The notes beneath the pieces are model-generated. The model was not told the origin of the DNA. It saw only the letters and a list, made by a program, of their open reading frames with translations, and did no database searches. A program made the translations under genes and the position numbers. From G963668345 sp965206025 (GTDB taxonomy: Bacteria; Acidobacteriota; Terriglobia; Bryobacterales; UBA6623), in contig CBDBIU010000004.1 of assembly GCA_965206025.1 (NCBI GenBank), positions 310,001 to 374,000 of the forward strand: DNA of 64,000 nucleotides, written 5' to 3'. This document shows, piece by piece, positions 41,614 to 50,965 of the stretch; positions within the stretch are counted from its first letter, which is position 1, and every line of letters begins with the position of its first letter.

Positions 41614-43817
41614 CGGCGGCCAACTTCGCGAACGCCGGGGACCCGGCGCATGCCGGCCGTGATGCGATCCAGCTGTTTGACGTCTTGAATGTCGATGGTC
41701 AGCTCAACAATGGCGAGCGGATTAGGTCCTTTGGCGGTGCGTGTCTCGACGCTGCCGATGTTGACCTTCTCCTCGGAGAGGACGCTGGTCAGCTCGTTCA
41801 GCACGCCGGGCTGGTCTTCGACGTAGATGATGAGCCGGATCTGGTACGTCACATCGGGCGCTTGGGTCCACTCGACGGCCATTCGGCGCTCCTCTTCGTA
41901 CATCAGGTTCTGTACGTTCGGACAGTCTTTGGAGTGGACCGAAACACCCTTGCCGCGCGTAACGTAACCGACGATCGGCTCCCCGCGGATCGGATTACAG
42001 CAGCGAGCCCGGTAGACGAGAATATCGTCAATTCCCTTGACCGTCAGGACAGCCCTGCCGGCTGATACAGGGCCGGGCTTGCTGTCGGAGGGAGAGGCCT
42101 CCGGCGCCACGTGGCCGGCAGCCGGCTGCGCGGCTTCCGGGGCCAGCTTCGCCACGACGCTGCGGGGAGAGCACTTGCCGTAGCCCAAGGCGGCGTATAG
42201 ATCTTCGGGCTCAGCGCAGCCATAGTCTTGGCAAACCTGGCGAAGTACTTTGGGAGCGATTTTCTTGAGCGCTACGTTCAGCCGGCGCGCTTCTTTTTCT
42301 AACAGCTTCTCGCCGATCTCCTGGGCCTTCTTGCGCCGGTTCGCATTAAGCCACTGTTTGATCTTCTGGCGCGCACGCGACGTCTTGACGAAGCCCAACC
42401 AGTCCTGGCTGGGAGGGTGATTGTGCTGCGTGATGATTTCCACAATGTCCCCGTTGCGAAGATGATACTTGAGCGGCACGATGCGGCCGTTGACCTTGGC
42501 GCCCGAGCAACGGTGTCCGACTTCGCTGTGAATCAGATAAGCGAAATCGACGGGAGTGGCGTCCCGGGGAAGGACGATCAGCTTCCCTCGCGGGGTGAAA
42601 ACATAGACCTCTTCCGGGTAAAGATCGATTTTGAGCGTGGAGAGAAAATCACTCGGGTCCTTAACATCTCGCTGCAAATCGACAAGTTGGCGCAGCCACG
42701 CCATCTGGCCTTCGTCGACATCCGGCCCCCGCAGGCCCTCCTTGTACTTCCAGTGGGCGCAGATGCCTTGCTCGGACTTATAGTGCATCTCCTCGGTGCG
42801 AATCTGCACCTCGAAGGTCTGACCCCCTTCCGCGATCACCGAAGTGTGCAACGCTTGATACAGGTTCGGGCGCGGCATGGCAATAAAATCCTTGATACGG
42901 CCCGGCACCGGCCGCCATTGGCTGTGGATGATCCCGAGCGCGGCGTAACAGCTTTTTTCCGAGTCGGTAATCACGCGCAGAGCGAGCAGGTCGTACACTT
43001 CGTCGGAGGTGATTCTTTGGCGCTTGAGTTTCTGGTGGATCGAGTAGGCTCGTTTGATGCGGCTTTCGGTGCGCGCGGGCACGCCGTTTTCGGCGAGCTT
43101 TTTCTCGAGAACGGCCTTGATTGTGGACAGGAACTCTTCGCCGGCTTCCCGGCGGGATTCGATGTGCTTGGTGATTTCCGCGCAGGATTGCGGCTCAAGA
43201 TAGTAAAAGGCTATGTCTTCGAGTTCTCCGCGAACTTTCCCCATGCCCAATCGCAGGGCGATGGGCGCGTAGATTTTCAGGGTCTCGCGCGCGATGCGCT
43301 GCTGCCTATCGGCATCGAGGTAGCCGAGGGTCCGCATGTTGTGCAAACGGTCGGCGAGCTTGACAAGAATGACCCGCACGTCCTCGACCATGGCCAGCAG
43401 CATCTTGCGAAAGTTTTCGGCCTGACGCTCTTCCGAGGAATAGTAGTCAAGCCGGCTCAGTTTCGTGACCCCGTCCACGCAACGGGCGATCTCCTTACCG
43501 AACCGTTTCTTGATTTCGGCGATGCGGACCCCGGTGTCTTCGACGACGTCGTGCAGCAGTCCGGTTGAAATGCACACCGGATCGAGACGCATATCGGCCA
43601 GCAGGTGCGCCACCTCCACGGGGTGGGCAAGGTAGGGTTCCCCCGATTTGCGTTTCTGTTCCTGGTGCCGAGCGGCGGCGAATTCGAAGGCGCGGCGCAG
43701 GGTCGACACATCGTCGCCCCCCCGCGAGCGGCGCACCTTTTCTTCTAACTCTTTAAAACGCAGTGAGATAGGATCGAAAAAGGAGGCGGGAAGAGTACTC
43801 GCTGGATTGCTCGACAT
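41601..43817 (-). CDS. Bifunctional (p)ppGpp synthetase/hydrolase (RelA/SpoT, Rsh)
   Basis: This 738-residue protein has the standard Rel order: HD hydrolase (LLHDVVEDTG and VKLADRLHNMRTL, residues about 85-160), RelA_SpoT synthetase (VYDLLALRVI, RIKDFIAMPRPNLYQALHT, about 275-330), TGS (VFTPRGKLIVLPRDATPVDFAY), helical and zinc-finger-like region (C-C-N-P), and a C-terminal ACT domain (YVEDQPGVLNELTSVL). Both catalytic centres look intact, so it likely makes and degrades the alarmone in stringent control. It is the only such gene in the window. Confidence 0.95.
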   Translation of the reverse strand: MSSNPASTLPASFFDPISLRFKELEEKVRRSRGGDDVSTLRRAFEFAAARHQEQKRKSGEPYLAHPVEVAHLLADMRLDPVCISTGLLHDVVEDTGVRIAEIKKRFGKEIARCVDGVTKLSRLDYYSSEERQAENFRKMLLAMVEDVRVILVKLADRLHNMRTLGYLDADRQQRIARETLKIYAPIALRLGMGKVRGELEDIAFYYLEPQSCAEITKHIESRREAGEEFLSTIKAVLEKKLAENGVPARTESRIKRAYSIHQKLKRQRITSDEVYDLLALRVITDSEKSCYAALGIIHSQWRPVPGRIKDFIAMPRPNLYQALHTSVIAEGGQTFEVQIRTEEMHYKSEQGICAHWKYKEGLRGPDVDEGQMAWLRQLVDLQRDVKDPSDFLSTLKIDLYPEEVYVFTPRGKLIVLPRDATPVDFAYLIHSEVGHRCSGAKVNGRIVPLKYHLRNGDIVEIITQHNHPPSQDWLGFVKTSRARQKIKQWLNANRRKKAQEIGEKLLEKEARRLNVALKKIAPKVLRQVCQDYGCAEPEDLYAALGYGKCSPRSVVAKLAPEAAQPAAGHVAPEASPSDSKPGPVSAGRAVLTVKGIDDILVYRARCCNPIRGEPIVGYVTRGKGVSVHSKDCPNVQNLMYEEERRMAVEWTQAPDVTYQIRLIIYVEDQPGVLNELTSVLSEEKVNIGSVETRTAKGPNPLAIVELTIDIQDVKQLDRITAGMRRVPGVREVGRRQRG

Positions 43818-43853
43818 CTCGACGCCGGTCGCTGCCGGGGCTAACTTGTGGAC

Positions 43854-43906
43854 AAAGAAAAACCCCGAGGGTCGAGAGCACGGGCCTCTCGGACATCCCT
43901 CAGGGC
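43854..43906 (-). terminator. Rho-independent terminator of the secD-secF-tonB-exb run
   Basis: On the minus strand: outer stem CCCTGAGGG/CCCTCGGGG with one G-T pair, inner stem CGAGAG/CTCTCG, then TTTTTCTTT (43862-43854). It lies 14 bp past the stop codon of the TPR gene and separates it from the RelA/SpoT gene. Confidence 0.8.
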
Positions 43907-43919
43907 TATTATACGGGGT

Positions 43920-44747
43920 CTACGATTCGTCCTGGAAGGTTTCCGCGGTGGCCGCCTCGGCTTTCTTCTTCTTGGTGTCCAGTGATTTCAGCGACCATTC
44001 GTTCGCCATGGCGGTGTATTTGTCGTAGTCTTCCTTCGTCTCGCTGATGTCGGCGAGTTCGCGGTAGAGCAGGTTGATGTAGGCCATCGCGGGGTCGTGC
44101 TCGGGATCGATCTCAAGCACTCTCTCAAGGTTTTTCAGGCCTTCCTCGACGACAGGCAAGTTCAATTCGGCCAGTTCGTGTCGGGCGTCATCATCTTTGA
44201 TGGGGCCTGGATCCTCAGGTTTCATTCCCAGACTGGCTCGAACCATCAGCCGCGGCTGGTACGTCTCGGTCCATGCGATCACACCCAGCGTATAGTAACC
44301 GTCCTTGTTTTCCGGGAACTTCTCCAGCAGCTTGGCGTACCATTCCCTGGCGTCTTCCATCCTTTTCATGTTGAAGTAGAGGATGGCTATGCTGGCCAGC
44401 GCCGGCTCGTTGTCCTCATTTCTGTCGAGCACGTCCAGGAAGCCTACAAGAGCATTCTCGGCCACCGCTTCGTTCTCCAGCGATTCGGCGCCCGGGACAT
44501 ACTGCATCATGTACGAGCTGGCCAGATACTGCCTGGCTTCGAGGAACTCCGGATCGAGATCGATCGCCTTCTCAAAGTGCTCGATGGCAAAAGTGTAATC
44601 GGAGCGACTAAAAGCGTTCACCCCTCTGTTCAGCTCATTTCGCGCCTTTAGGTAGTCGATGTATCCCTGGCAGCCGAAAGAACCCAAGCCTGCCACTAAA
44701 ACAGCGGCGGTCCCGCTCTTCCAAAGAAACTTCATAGTTCGGTCCAT
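43920..44747 (-). CDS. TPR protein of the Exb/TonB run, probably a lipoprotein
   Basis: The start at ATG 44747 is preferred because GGAG lies 8 bp upstream; ATG 44735 has none. The 275-residue product has an N-terminal hydrophobic helix ending G-S-F-G-C, a possible though not classical lipobox (Phe at -2). TPR repeats follow: SDYTFAIEHFEKAIDLDPEFLEARQYLA and later PALASIAILYFNMKRMEDAREWYAKLLEKFPENKDGYYTLG, written here only as landmarks in pieces. The tail is K/A/E-rich. It is the last gene of the run, before the terminator. It may be an accessory part of the TonB machinery. Confidence 0.75.
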   Translation of the reverse strand: MDRTMKFLWKSGTAAVLVAGLGSFGCQGYIDYLKARNELNRGVNAFSRSDYTFAIEHFEKAIDLDPEFLEARQYLASSYMMQYVPGAESLENEAVAENALVGFLDVLDRNEDNEPALASIAILYFNMKRMEDAREWYAKLLEKFPENKDGYYTLGVIAWTETYQPRLMVRASLGMKPEDPGPIKDDDARHELAELNLPVVEEGLKNLERVLEIDPEHDPAMAYINLLYRELADISETKEDYDKYTAMANEWSLKSLDTKKKKAEAATAETFQDES

Positions 44748-44815
44748 TTATATAGCTCCGTGTTAATGAAGAGTCCCCCGTCACCTTAGGTGGGATCAGG
44801 GGTAAGCCACGCGGC

Positions 44816-44972
44816 CTAGCAGCCCGTGGCAAAAGCAGACGTCGCGAAAAATCGGGTACAGCCAGCCAATTCGCTTCAGGTGAAGTTCTTTGTTTCCAGG
44901 GCCATGATGGCGGGCGGATTGGTGGCAGCCCCCATTTTTCTCTCCCGTGCGACTTTTGCCACGGACTGCTAG
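44816..44972 (+). mobile_element. MITE-like element family 1, copy B (157 bp)
   Basis: Starts CTAGCAGCCCGTGGCAAAAG and ends CTTTTGCCACGGACTGCTAG: terminal inverted repeats of about 20 bp with one or two mismatches. The interior shares TCGGGTACAGCCAGCCAATT then CGCTTCAGG with copies A, C and G. Its last CTAG includes the stop codon (TAG on the minus strand) of exbD. Confidence 0.75.
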
Positions 44973-45397
44973 AGTCCGGACTCCATGTCCTCGGTGAGTA
45001 AGCCGACCTTGTCGACACCCGCGCCCTTGGCCATATCTATGATTTCGGCCACGTCTCTAAACTCCAACGCCGCATCACCTCGGACGAACATGACGCGATC
45101 GGCTCGGGTTTTGAAGATGTCCCGCAGCCGAGCTTCCAAATTGTCCTTGGTGGCCGGATCCCGATTAATCATGATTCTGCGGCTGCTGTCGATGGAGACC
45201 ACGACCGTACGAACGTCCACTTCCTGGGGTTGATCGGGTTGGTTCGGATTGGGGTGCGGGACCATCGCGTCCAACCCTTTCGGTGTCAACGGTGTGATCA
45301 CCATGAAGATGATTAGCAGAACGAGAAGCACGTCGATGAGCGGCGTCATGTTGATGTCCACCATGACACCGCTGTCGCCGCCGACTTCCATTGCCAT
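44969..45397 (-). CDS. exbD: ExbD/TolR-family biopolymer transport protein (second)
   Basis: The 142-residue product has a short cytoplasmic N-terminus, one membrane helix with the essential Asp in I-N-M-T-P-L-I-D-V-L-L-V-L-L-I-I-F, and a periplasmic domain ending LLTEDMESGL. ExbD forms the proton channel with ExbB and energises TonB. A second exbD copy lies 49 bp upstream, as is common in Acidobacteriota clusters. Its TAG stop is inside the terminal CTAG of element copy B, which suggests that the element sits exactly at the gene end. Confidence 0.9.
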   Translation of the reverse strand: MAMEVGGDSGVMVDINMTPLIDVLLVLLIIFMVITPLTPKGLDAMVPHPNPNQPDQPQEVDVRTVVVSIDSSRRIMINRDPATKDNLEARLRDIFKTRADRVMFVRGDAALEFRDVAEIIDMAKGAGVDKVGLLTEDMESGL

Positions 45398-45446
45398 AAC
45401 GATTTCCTCCCTTAGACGAATTGAGGCGCCGGGTGGCCTGCGCCAG

Positions 45447-45884
45447 CTACTCTACGGCTACCACCGGCGCTCCTCTTTCCTGGATCTTTTCCGTCAGAAG
45501 TCCCAGCTGATCCACGCCCTCGGTGCGCAGTATGTTGATCACATCGACTACGCGGTCATAGCGCGCCCGTGCGTCGCTTTTGATGTAGACGGTCTTATCG
45601 AGCTTGTTTTCAATGATGTCGCCTACGACCCGCCCCAACTCGTCGGGGTCAGTTTGGCCACGGCCCAAGAAAACACGGCCGTCCCGCGTCACGGCTACCA
45701 CAACAGCGTCTTCCTTGTCCGCGTCCTCCATGGCAATCGGGTTGCGAGTACGGACCATGTCCACGCTGACACCTTTGCTCAGCATGGGTGTGATGACCAT
45801 GAAGATAATCAGCAGGACCAACATCACATCCACCATGGGCGTGACGTTTATCACCGATATCGTGTTTGACGCTCGTTTTGCCAT
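45447..45884 (-). CDS. exbD: ExbD/TolR-family biopolymer transport protein (first)
   Basis: A 145-residue paralogue of the next gene: M-A-K-R, then V-I-N-V-T-P-M-V-D-V-M-L-V-L-L-I-I-F with the membrane Asp, and a periplasmic region with KTVYIKSDARARYDRVVDVIN. The two proteins share the membrane segment but differ in the periplasmic part, so they may form a mixed channel or respond to different inputs. It lies between exbB and the second exbD. Confidence 0.9.
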   Translation of the reverse strand: MAKRASNTISVINVTPMVDVMLVLLIIFMVITPMLSKGVSVDMVRTRNPIAMEDADKEDAVVVAVTRDGRVFLGRGQTDPDELGRVVGDIIENKLDKTVYIKSDARARYDRVVDVINILRTEGVDQLGLLTEKIQERGAPVVAVE

Positions 45885-45939
45885 CTCAACCTCCTGTCTG
45901 AAACGGGCGAGCCCGGGGGGGCCCGAGTCAATTGGCGGC

Positions 45940-46668
45940 CTAGCCGGCCGCGGCCTTCTGAGTTTTCTTAAGGAAGTAGTCGATCAGCTCGGAACCGGCG
46001 TTGTCCATTTCGACGTCGAACCCCTCAACTTTAGAGTTGAAGTAGTTGAACATCCAGACAGCGGGAATGGCGACGAACAGTCCGATGGCGGTAGCGACTA
46101 AAGCCTCGGAGATTCCGCCAGCCACGGCGCCCAGTCCGGTCGACTTTTCCGTCGAAATTCCCTGGAAAGCGTTAATGATGCCGATCACGGTTCCAAACAG
46201 GCCCACGAAAGGAGCGGTGGAGCCGATCGTGGCGAGACCGCTCAATCCTCTTCTCAACTCGGCATGTTGGATCGCGTGAGCGCGATCGAGGGCGCGTTTC
46301 GACGATTCAATCGTCTCCCCAGAAATTTCCGTGCTCATCTCGTGAGCCTTGAACTCCTGAAGTCCGGCGACGACGACCTTGGCCAGATGGCTCTTCTTGT
46401 GCCGGTCGGCGATTTTGACGGCTTCGTCGAGTTTGCCGTCCCGCAGGGCGCCGGCCACGGCGGGTGCAAACTGGCGGGACTGCTTTCGTGCCGCCGAAAA
46501 CGCTAACTGGCGGTCGATCATGACGCCGATCGACCAGGCCGACATGAAAAACATGACGAGGACGACCGCCCGGGCGCCCCATCCCATCTGGTTCCACATC
46601 GACACGATGTCAAAACCGATTTCTTGCTGCAACAGCAACATGCTCCAAACCGAAAACTGAGTAAGCAT
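45940..46668 (-). CDS. exbB: ExbB/TolQ/MotA-family proton channel protein
   Basis: ATG 46668 is preceded by AGGAGGAAGG; TTG 46671 directly before it is less likely. The 242-residue product has three membrane helices: one near 25-50, and a pair containing the family motif STAPFVGLFGTVIGIINAFQGIS and LVATAIGLFVAIPAVWMFNYF. ExbB and ExbD make the inner-membrane motor that drives TonB. The Thr in TAPFVGLFGTV is the conserved channel residue. It ends in CTAG. Confidence 0.9.
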   Translation of the reverse strand: MLTQFSVWSMLLLQQEIGFDIVSMWNQMGWGARAVVLVMFFMSAWSIGVMIDRQLAFSAARKQSRQFAPAVAGALRDGKLDEAVKIADRHKKSHLAKVVVAGLQEFKAHEMSTEISGETIESSKRALDRAHAIQHAELRRGLSGLATIGSTAPFVGLFGTVIGIINAFQGISTEKSTGLGAVAGGISEALVATAIGLFVAIPAVWMFNYFNSKVEGFDVEMDNAGSELIDYFLKKTQKAAAG

Positions 46669-46771
46669 CAATCCTTCCTCCTATGTCTCTTCATGGTCGA
46701 CGGGCCTGACACCGTTTGGTTTACCGACAAGCAAGCCCGAGCGATTTCGATACTCTTCATAGCAAGCGCTC

Positions 46772-47512
46772 TCACCCGCTGAGGGTGAAGTTAACATCGA
46801 TCTGGGTGACGACCTCCACCGGCTGACCGTTCAGCAGAGTGGGTTTGTAGCGCCACTGTTTGACAGCCTGTAACGCCGAAGGAATCAGCAGCGGATGGCC
46901 GCCCAGGACCTCCAGCTTCTCGATGTATCCATTTTTCGCGATGATGGCGGTAAGCCTTACCGTGCCTTGAATACGGGCTTGGCGGGCCAGCGCCGGGTAG
47001 ATCGGCCTCACTTGCCTAATTAGGTTGGCCCTCTGCACCGCTCCGCCCACACGAATCCGTTTGGGCGTGGGGGGCGGCTTTTTCTTGGGCGGCGGGGGCG
47101 GCGCGATCATGGGAGCGTTCGAGATAATACCTCCAATGACGCCGCCGACTTGCCCTCCCGGCGTGCCTCCAATGACGCCGCCCACGACCCCGGCGATAGT
47201 TTGCGAGGGTGCGGGGATCGCTTCCTCGATGATGGCGACCTCGTCGGGGATCTCTGTCGGGGCAGCCATGGGGTCAAACTTCTCGGGGGCGACTTTCTGC
47301 GGGGCCATTTCAGGCGGAGGCGGCGGGGGCGGCGGGGGCGGCGGGGCCACCAGGAAGGTCATCAACTCCGCCGCCGGCAGTTCGTAGTAGTTGAGCAGCG
47401 GAATAAGAATAAGTACCCCTAGAAGGAGGGCCTGCAACGCGCTAGAAATCACTATGGCCCACCTACTAGTTCCTTTTTGGATGTTAAGTTCTATGAGACT
47501 TTGTTCGAACAT
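46772..47512 (-). CDS. tonB: TonB-family energy transducer
   Basis: The 246-residue product has a cytoplasmic start, one membrane helix (AIVISSALQALLLGVLILI), a polyproline stretch of eleven prolines, a long Gly/Pro region (VVGGVIGG and VGGVIGG repeats, residues about 105-135), a K-P-P-P-T-P-K-R segment and the TonB C-terminal domain (YPALARQARIQGTVRLTAIIAKNGYIEKL, landmark in pieces; final VVTQIDVNFTLS). It links the ExbB-ExbD motor to outer-membrane receptors. No TonB-dependent receptor gene lies in the window. The gene begins 73 bp after secF. Confidence 0.9.
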   Translation of the reverse strand: MFEQSLIELNIQKGTSRWAIVISSALQALLLGVLILIPLLNYYELPAAELMTFLVAPPPPPPPPPPPEMAPQKVAPEKFDPMAAPTEIPDEVAIIEEAIPAPSQTIAGVVGGVIGGTPGGQVGGVIGGIISNAPMIAPPPPPKKKPPPTPKRIRVGGAVQRANLIRQVRPIYPALARQARIQGTVRLTAIIAKNGYIEKLEVLGGHPLLIPSALQAVKQWRYKPTLLNGQPVEVVTQIDVNFTLSG

Positions 47513-47585
47513 CGTGTGACCTCCCTTCCGTCACAATCGTAGATGCTAGCAAATTCTTGTTTCTCTTGCCTACGTCTGTTCTCCC

Positions 47586-48755
47586 TTACCTCGAACGCCC
47601 TCTCCCACCGGCGCGGGCTGACACGACGCCCTGCCACCACAACAAGATCGGGCTGGCGACGAAGATCGAGGAGTAGGTTCCCACAATCACGCCGACCACC
47701 AGCGCGAACGAGAACCCTCTCAGCACCTCACCGCCAAACAAAAATAGACACAGCACGGCTATCAGTGTAAGCCCAGACGTCAACAGGGTGCGAGCCAACG
47801 TCTGGTTCACGCTCCGATTCACTAGAACTTCCAGCGGCTGCCTCCGGGTCAGCTTTAGATTCTCGCGAACCCGATCGAAAATGACGATTGAGTCGTTCAT
47901 CGAATAACCAACCAACGTCAGCAACGCCGCAATCACCGTCAGCTCGATCTCCCTGTCGAACAAGGAGAAGAACCCCAGCGTGATAAACACGTCGTGGAAG
48001 ACCGCCACGACTGCCGCAACCCCGTAAATCCATTCAAAGCGTAGGGCGATGTAAATCAGCATCCCGCCCAACGCCGCCAAAGTGGCGTTACGCGCTTGGC
48101 GTTGAAGGTCTTTCCCGATCTTCGGTCCAACGGCTTCCACACCCCGGATCGCGAACGAGCCGAGGTAGGCCTCCTGCTGGAGCGCAGATATGATATCAGG
48201 ATTGACCCCCTCAACGGAAGTCAACTGAGAAAAATCTTTTACCAGCCCAGACTGTGGAGATTGGTCCCGAAACGCGATCAAAGCGCTGGCCGCCGATTCA
48301 ATCTCCGAGCGTTCGAGCGCAGATAGTGTCACGTTACTTTTTAGGCGCTCGGAGATTTGTTCCGCGGAGCTGTTGTTGAAATCGAGCATGTCGCCCTCGC
48401 CGGGGTAGATTCCCCTGAGCGTTTCAACGACTTGGGAGCGCCCGGAAGTCAGGGCCGCGTCCTTGGCTAGATCGAGATCGATCTTCAGCTCATGGCTGTC
48501 GGCTCCCTCGGTAAACGGCTGCAGAGTCGCGACCGTTAGCCCCTTGCTGGTCAACGTTTCCCGAATCTGGCTCACGTCGGGGGCGTCTTTGAACTTCACG
48601 TACACGAGCGTGCCACCCTTGAAATCGATGCCCAGCTTCAACCCGCCCTTCAGAACAATGCTTGCCGCTCCGACGACAAGCAACACCAGCGACAGGCCGA
48701 TAAAGTATTTCCGCCGACCGACGAAATCGATGTCCGAAGACTTGAACAGCTCCAT
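47586..48755 (-). CDS. secF: Protein translocase subunit SecF
   Basis: The 389-residue protein has six membrane helices with SecF hallmarks: GIDFKGGT near residue 43, the AVFHDV block, LVGYSMNDSIVIFDRVREN, and GFSFALVVGVIVGTYSSIFVASPILL, written as landmarks. The periplasmic loop is longer than in E. coli SecF (about 50-190), which accounts for the extra length. SecF with SecD uses the proton gradient to pull exported proteins through SecYEG. It follows secD by 76 bp. Confidence 0.95.
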   Translation of the reverse strand: MELFKSSDIDFVGRRKYFIGLSLVLLVVGAASIVLKGGLKLGIDFKGGTLVYVKFKDAPDVSQIRETLTSKGLTVATLQPFTEGADSHELKIDLDLAKDAALTSGRSQVVETLRGIYPGEGDMLDFNNSSAEQISERLKSNVTLSALERSEIESAASALIAFRDQSPQSGLVKDFSQLTSVEGVNPDIISALQQEAYLGSFAIRGVEAVGPKIGKDLQRQARNATLAALGGMLIYIALRFEWIYGVAAVVAVFHDVFITLGFFSLFDREIELTVIAALLTLVGYSMNDSIVIFDRVRENLKLTRRQPLEVLVNRSVNQTLARTLLTSGLTLIAVLCLFLFGGEVLRGFSFALVVGVIVGTYSSIFVASPILLWWQGVVSARAGGRGRSR

Positions 48756-48831
48756 GGCCTATATAGGCCGTCGATGTCGTAGACACCGGCGGCTCCCCAA
48801 AAGTTCCCCGGTCTTATCCAGAGCAGTAGCC

Positions 48832-50457
48832 CTAGATACTCAACTCCTTAACTTGCTGCTTGCGGACCAAGCCCACGTCGAAGATCAGCCGGGACACGAA
48901 GATCGATGTAAACAGGTTCGCCAACAGCCCGGTCGCCAGCGTAACGGCGAACCCGCGCACTGGCCCCCGGCCGAAGGCGAACAAGAAAGCCGCCGCGATG
49001 ATCGTCGTCAGATTCGTGTCGATAATGGTGAGAAACGCCTTCGCGAAGCCCGCGTTGAGAGATGCTATGACACCCTTCCCGGCTCGTAGCTCTTCTCGAA
49101 CTCGTTCAAAAATAAGGACATTAGCGTCAACTGCCATTCCTATCGTCAAGACAATACCTGCCACACCGGGCAGGGTTAGCGTAAACCCAAAGTAGCTCAA
49201 GACGGCCAACAGGATGACAAGGTTGAGGGTCAGCGCAACGACCGCATTCACGCCGGCCCTCTTGTAGTACACCAGCATTAAGGCCATGATCAGCGCAATG
49301 GCCAGCAAAGAGCTGTTGACGCCCTGTCGAATCGAGTCCGCTCCCAGCGAAGCGCCCACGGTACGCTGCTCCAGGAATTCGATGGAAGCCGGCAGCGCGC
49401 CGGCCCTCAGAACGAGGGCCAGGTCGTTCGTCTCCTGCTGACCGCCCATCCCTGTAATGCGGCCCTCCGTGTCAATGCGACTTTCGATCGAAGCGACGTT
49501 CTTGATGCGGTTGTCGAGCACGACGGCCAGCGAGTCCCCGATGTGGGCTTGGGTGAAGTCACCGAAACGGCGTCCAGCCTCACGAGATAAGCTGAACCCT
49601 GTTTCCCATTGGTTTGTCTGTGAGTCTCTTCGTGGCTGGGCGTTTCGCAGGTCGCGGCCGCTGACGACCGCAGTTCGGTTGAGAAGGTACCATTCGTTGA
49701 CCAGCTCGCCCGAACGGCGGTCGCTGTAGTTCAAGATTTCGCTGTTTTGGGGCAGGATGCCGCCCCGCGAGGTCAGCGCGCCTTGGCGGGAAAGGAAAGG
49801 GCCATCGATCACCTCCTGAATCTCGAGCAGCGCGGTCATCTGAAGGATTTCCATTACCCGCTGGGGGTCGCTGACACCCGGTAGCTGCACCAGAATTTCG
49901 TATTCGGCGTCGGCCCGCCCGTGCTGCTGAATCACGGGTTCGGTCAGCCCCAGGCCGTTGACCCGGTTTTCAATCGTGGCAATCGACTGGGTGACGGTGT
50001 TGCCCTTGAGGGCGGCCAATGCCGCGGGCCGCATGCGCAACCTCCAGGTGACTGAATCTACCGGGGATAGCAGCCAGTTGGGGAACGTCTGCTCGATCGT
50101 CGCCCGAAAATCACTGGTGCGATCGACGGGAACTCCCGAGACCGTGATCTCAATCGAATCCGCTTCCTCGACATCTTGGGGGTCGTTGCGCTCCATCGAG
50201 GTGTAGGCGATCTCCTGGGCGCTGAGATCCGCCCGCAGGCGGCCTATCGTCTGGTCGGCTTCCGAGCGAGTGGCGTCCTGAATCTGGACCTGAAGAATCA
50301 AGTGCGATCCGCCCTTCAGGTCGAGTCCCAGCTTGATGCGCTCCCGCAAGTTCGCTCGCAACTCCTCCATCGAGCCGGGCAGTCCGATTACCCCGTAAAC
50401 GCAGACAAGGGTGACGGCGAGCGCCAAGAAGAATTTCTGCCAGAGCTTTTGGGTCAT
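48832..50457 (-). CDS. secD: Protein translocase subunit SecD
   Basis: The 541-residue protein begins with a membrane helix followed by LGLDLKGGSHLILQV, has the periplasmic P1 domain (IENRVNGLGLTEPVIQQHG and YEILVQLPGV, landmarks), and ends with five helices containing GIVLTIGMAVDANVLIFERVREE and ATGLLANLFTSIFVSRL. SecD and SecF form an RND-type complex. The size is normal for SecD. The order tgt-yajC-secD-secF is the classical one, with 48 bp between yajC and secD. Confidence 0.97.
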   Translation of the reverse strand: MTQKLWQKFFLALAVTLVCVYGVIGLPGSMEELRANLRERIKLGLDLKGGSHLILQVQIQDATRSEADQTIGRLRADLSAQEIAYTSMERNDPQDVEEADSIEITVSGVPVDRTSDFRATIEQTFPNWLLSPVDSVTWRLRMRPAALAALKGNTVTQSIATIENRVNGLGLTEPVIQQHGRADAEYEILVQLPGVSDPQRVMEILQMTALLEIQEVIDGPFLSRQGALTSRGGILPQNSEILNYSDRRSGELVNEWYLLNRTAVVSGRDLRNAQPRRDSQTNQWETGFSLSREAGRRFGDFTQAHIGDSLAVVLDNRIKNVASIESRIDTEGRITGMGGQQETNDLALVLRAGALPASIEFLEQRTVGASLGADSIRQGVNSSLLAIALIMALMLVYYKRAGVNAVVALTLNLVILLAVLSYFGFTLTLPGVAGIVLTIGMAVDANVLIFERVREELRAGKGVIASLNAGFAKAFLTIIDTNLTTIIAAAFLFAFGRGPVRGFAVTLATGLLANLFTSIFVSRLIFDVGLVRKQQVKELSI

Positions 50458-50505
50458 AAGGATTCGCGGGATTCGCGGGATTTACCGGGTGCCAAGAGAG
50501 CGGGC

Positions 50506-50868
50506 CTACTTGCCTTCTTCCTTTTCGTTGACAAGCGCGGTGACGGCGCTGCGAGCGAACTGCAGCCTTACGTTGTCAGGCTTGATTCGCAGGGTCACCG
50601 TATTATCATCCCCGATGGCCACGAGCGTACCGACGAATCCGGCGCCGGTCATCACCCGGTCGCCGTTTTTCAGATCCTTCAGCATAGCGTCCATCTTGCG
50701 CTGTTTTCTCCGCATGGGCATAAACAGCACTAAATAGAAGATGACCACCATCATGATGATGGGCACGAGGGGGTTTTGCAGCGGGCTCGAAGACTCTTGC
50801 AGCAAAATCGCCAAGCCGATCCCGTTCGCGGGGAGCATGGTAGCCGGATGCGTCAAGTCAGCGAGCAT
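50506..50868 (-). CDS. yajC: Preprotein translocase accessory subunit YajC
   Basis: The 120-residue product has one membrane helix (PIIMMVVIFYLVLFMPMRRKQRK), the YajC signature, then a small soluble domain with LKNGDRVMTGAGFVGTLVAIGD. The start is taken at ATG 50868; a shorter start at 50838 is possible. YajC binds SecDF. Gene order places it between tgt and secD. Confidence 0.95.
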   Translation of the reverse strand: MLADLTHPATMLPANGIGLAILLQESSSPLQNPLVPIIMMVVIFYLVLFMPMRRKQRKMDAMLKDLKNGDRVMTGAGFVGTLVAIGDDNTVTLRIKPDNVRLQFARSAVTALVNEKEEGK

Positions 50869-50965
50869 TCGTTCTTCACACGATCGCGGAACGATGGCCG
50901 GATGGGCCGCGCGGCGTTTGCATGCGGAATCGGGAGTCCTCGAAACCTACCTGGGAGTCTGACGT

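Noticed and set aside
42417..43568. 383-residue frame antisense to the RelA/SpoT gene
   Set aside because: Shadow of a certain gene; no independent features.
47318..47350. GGCGGGGGCGGCGGGG tandem repeat
   Set aside because: This is simply the coding sequence of the TonB polyproline stretch.
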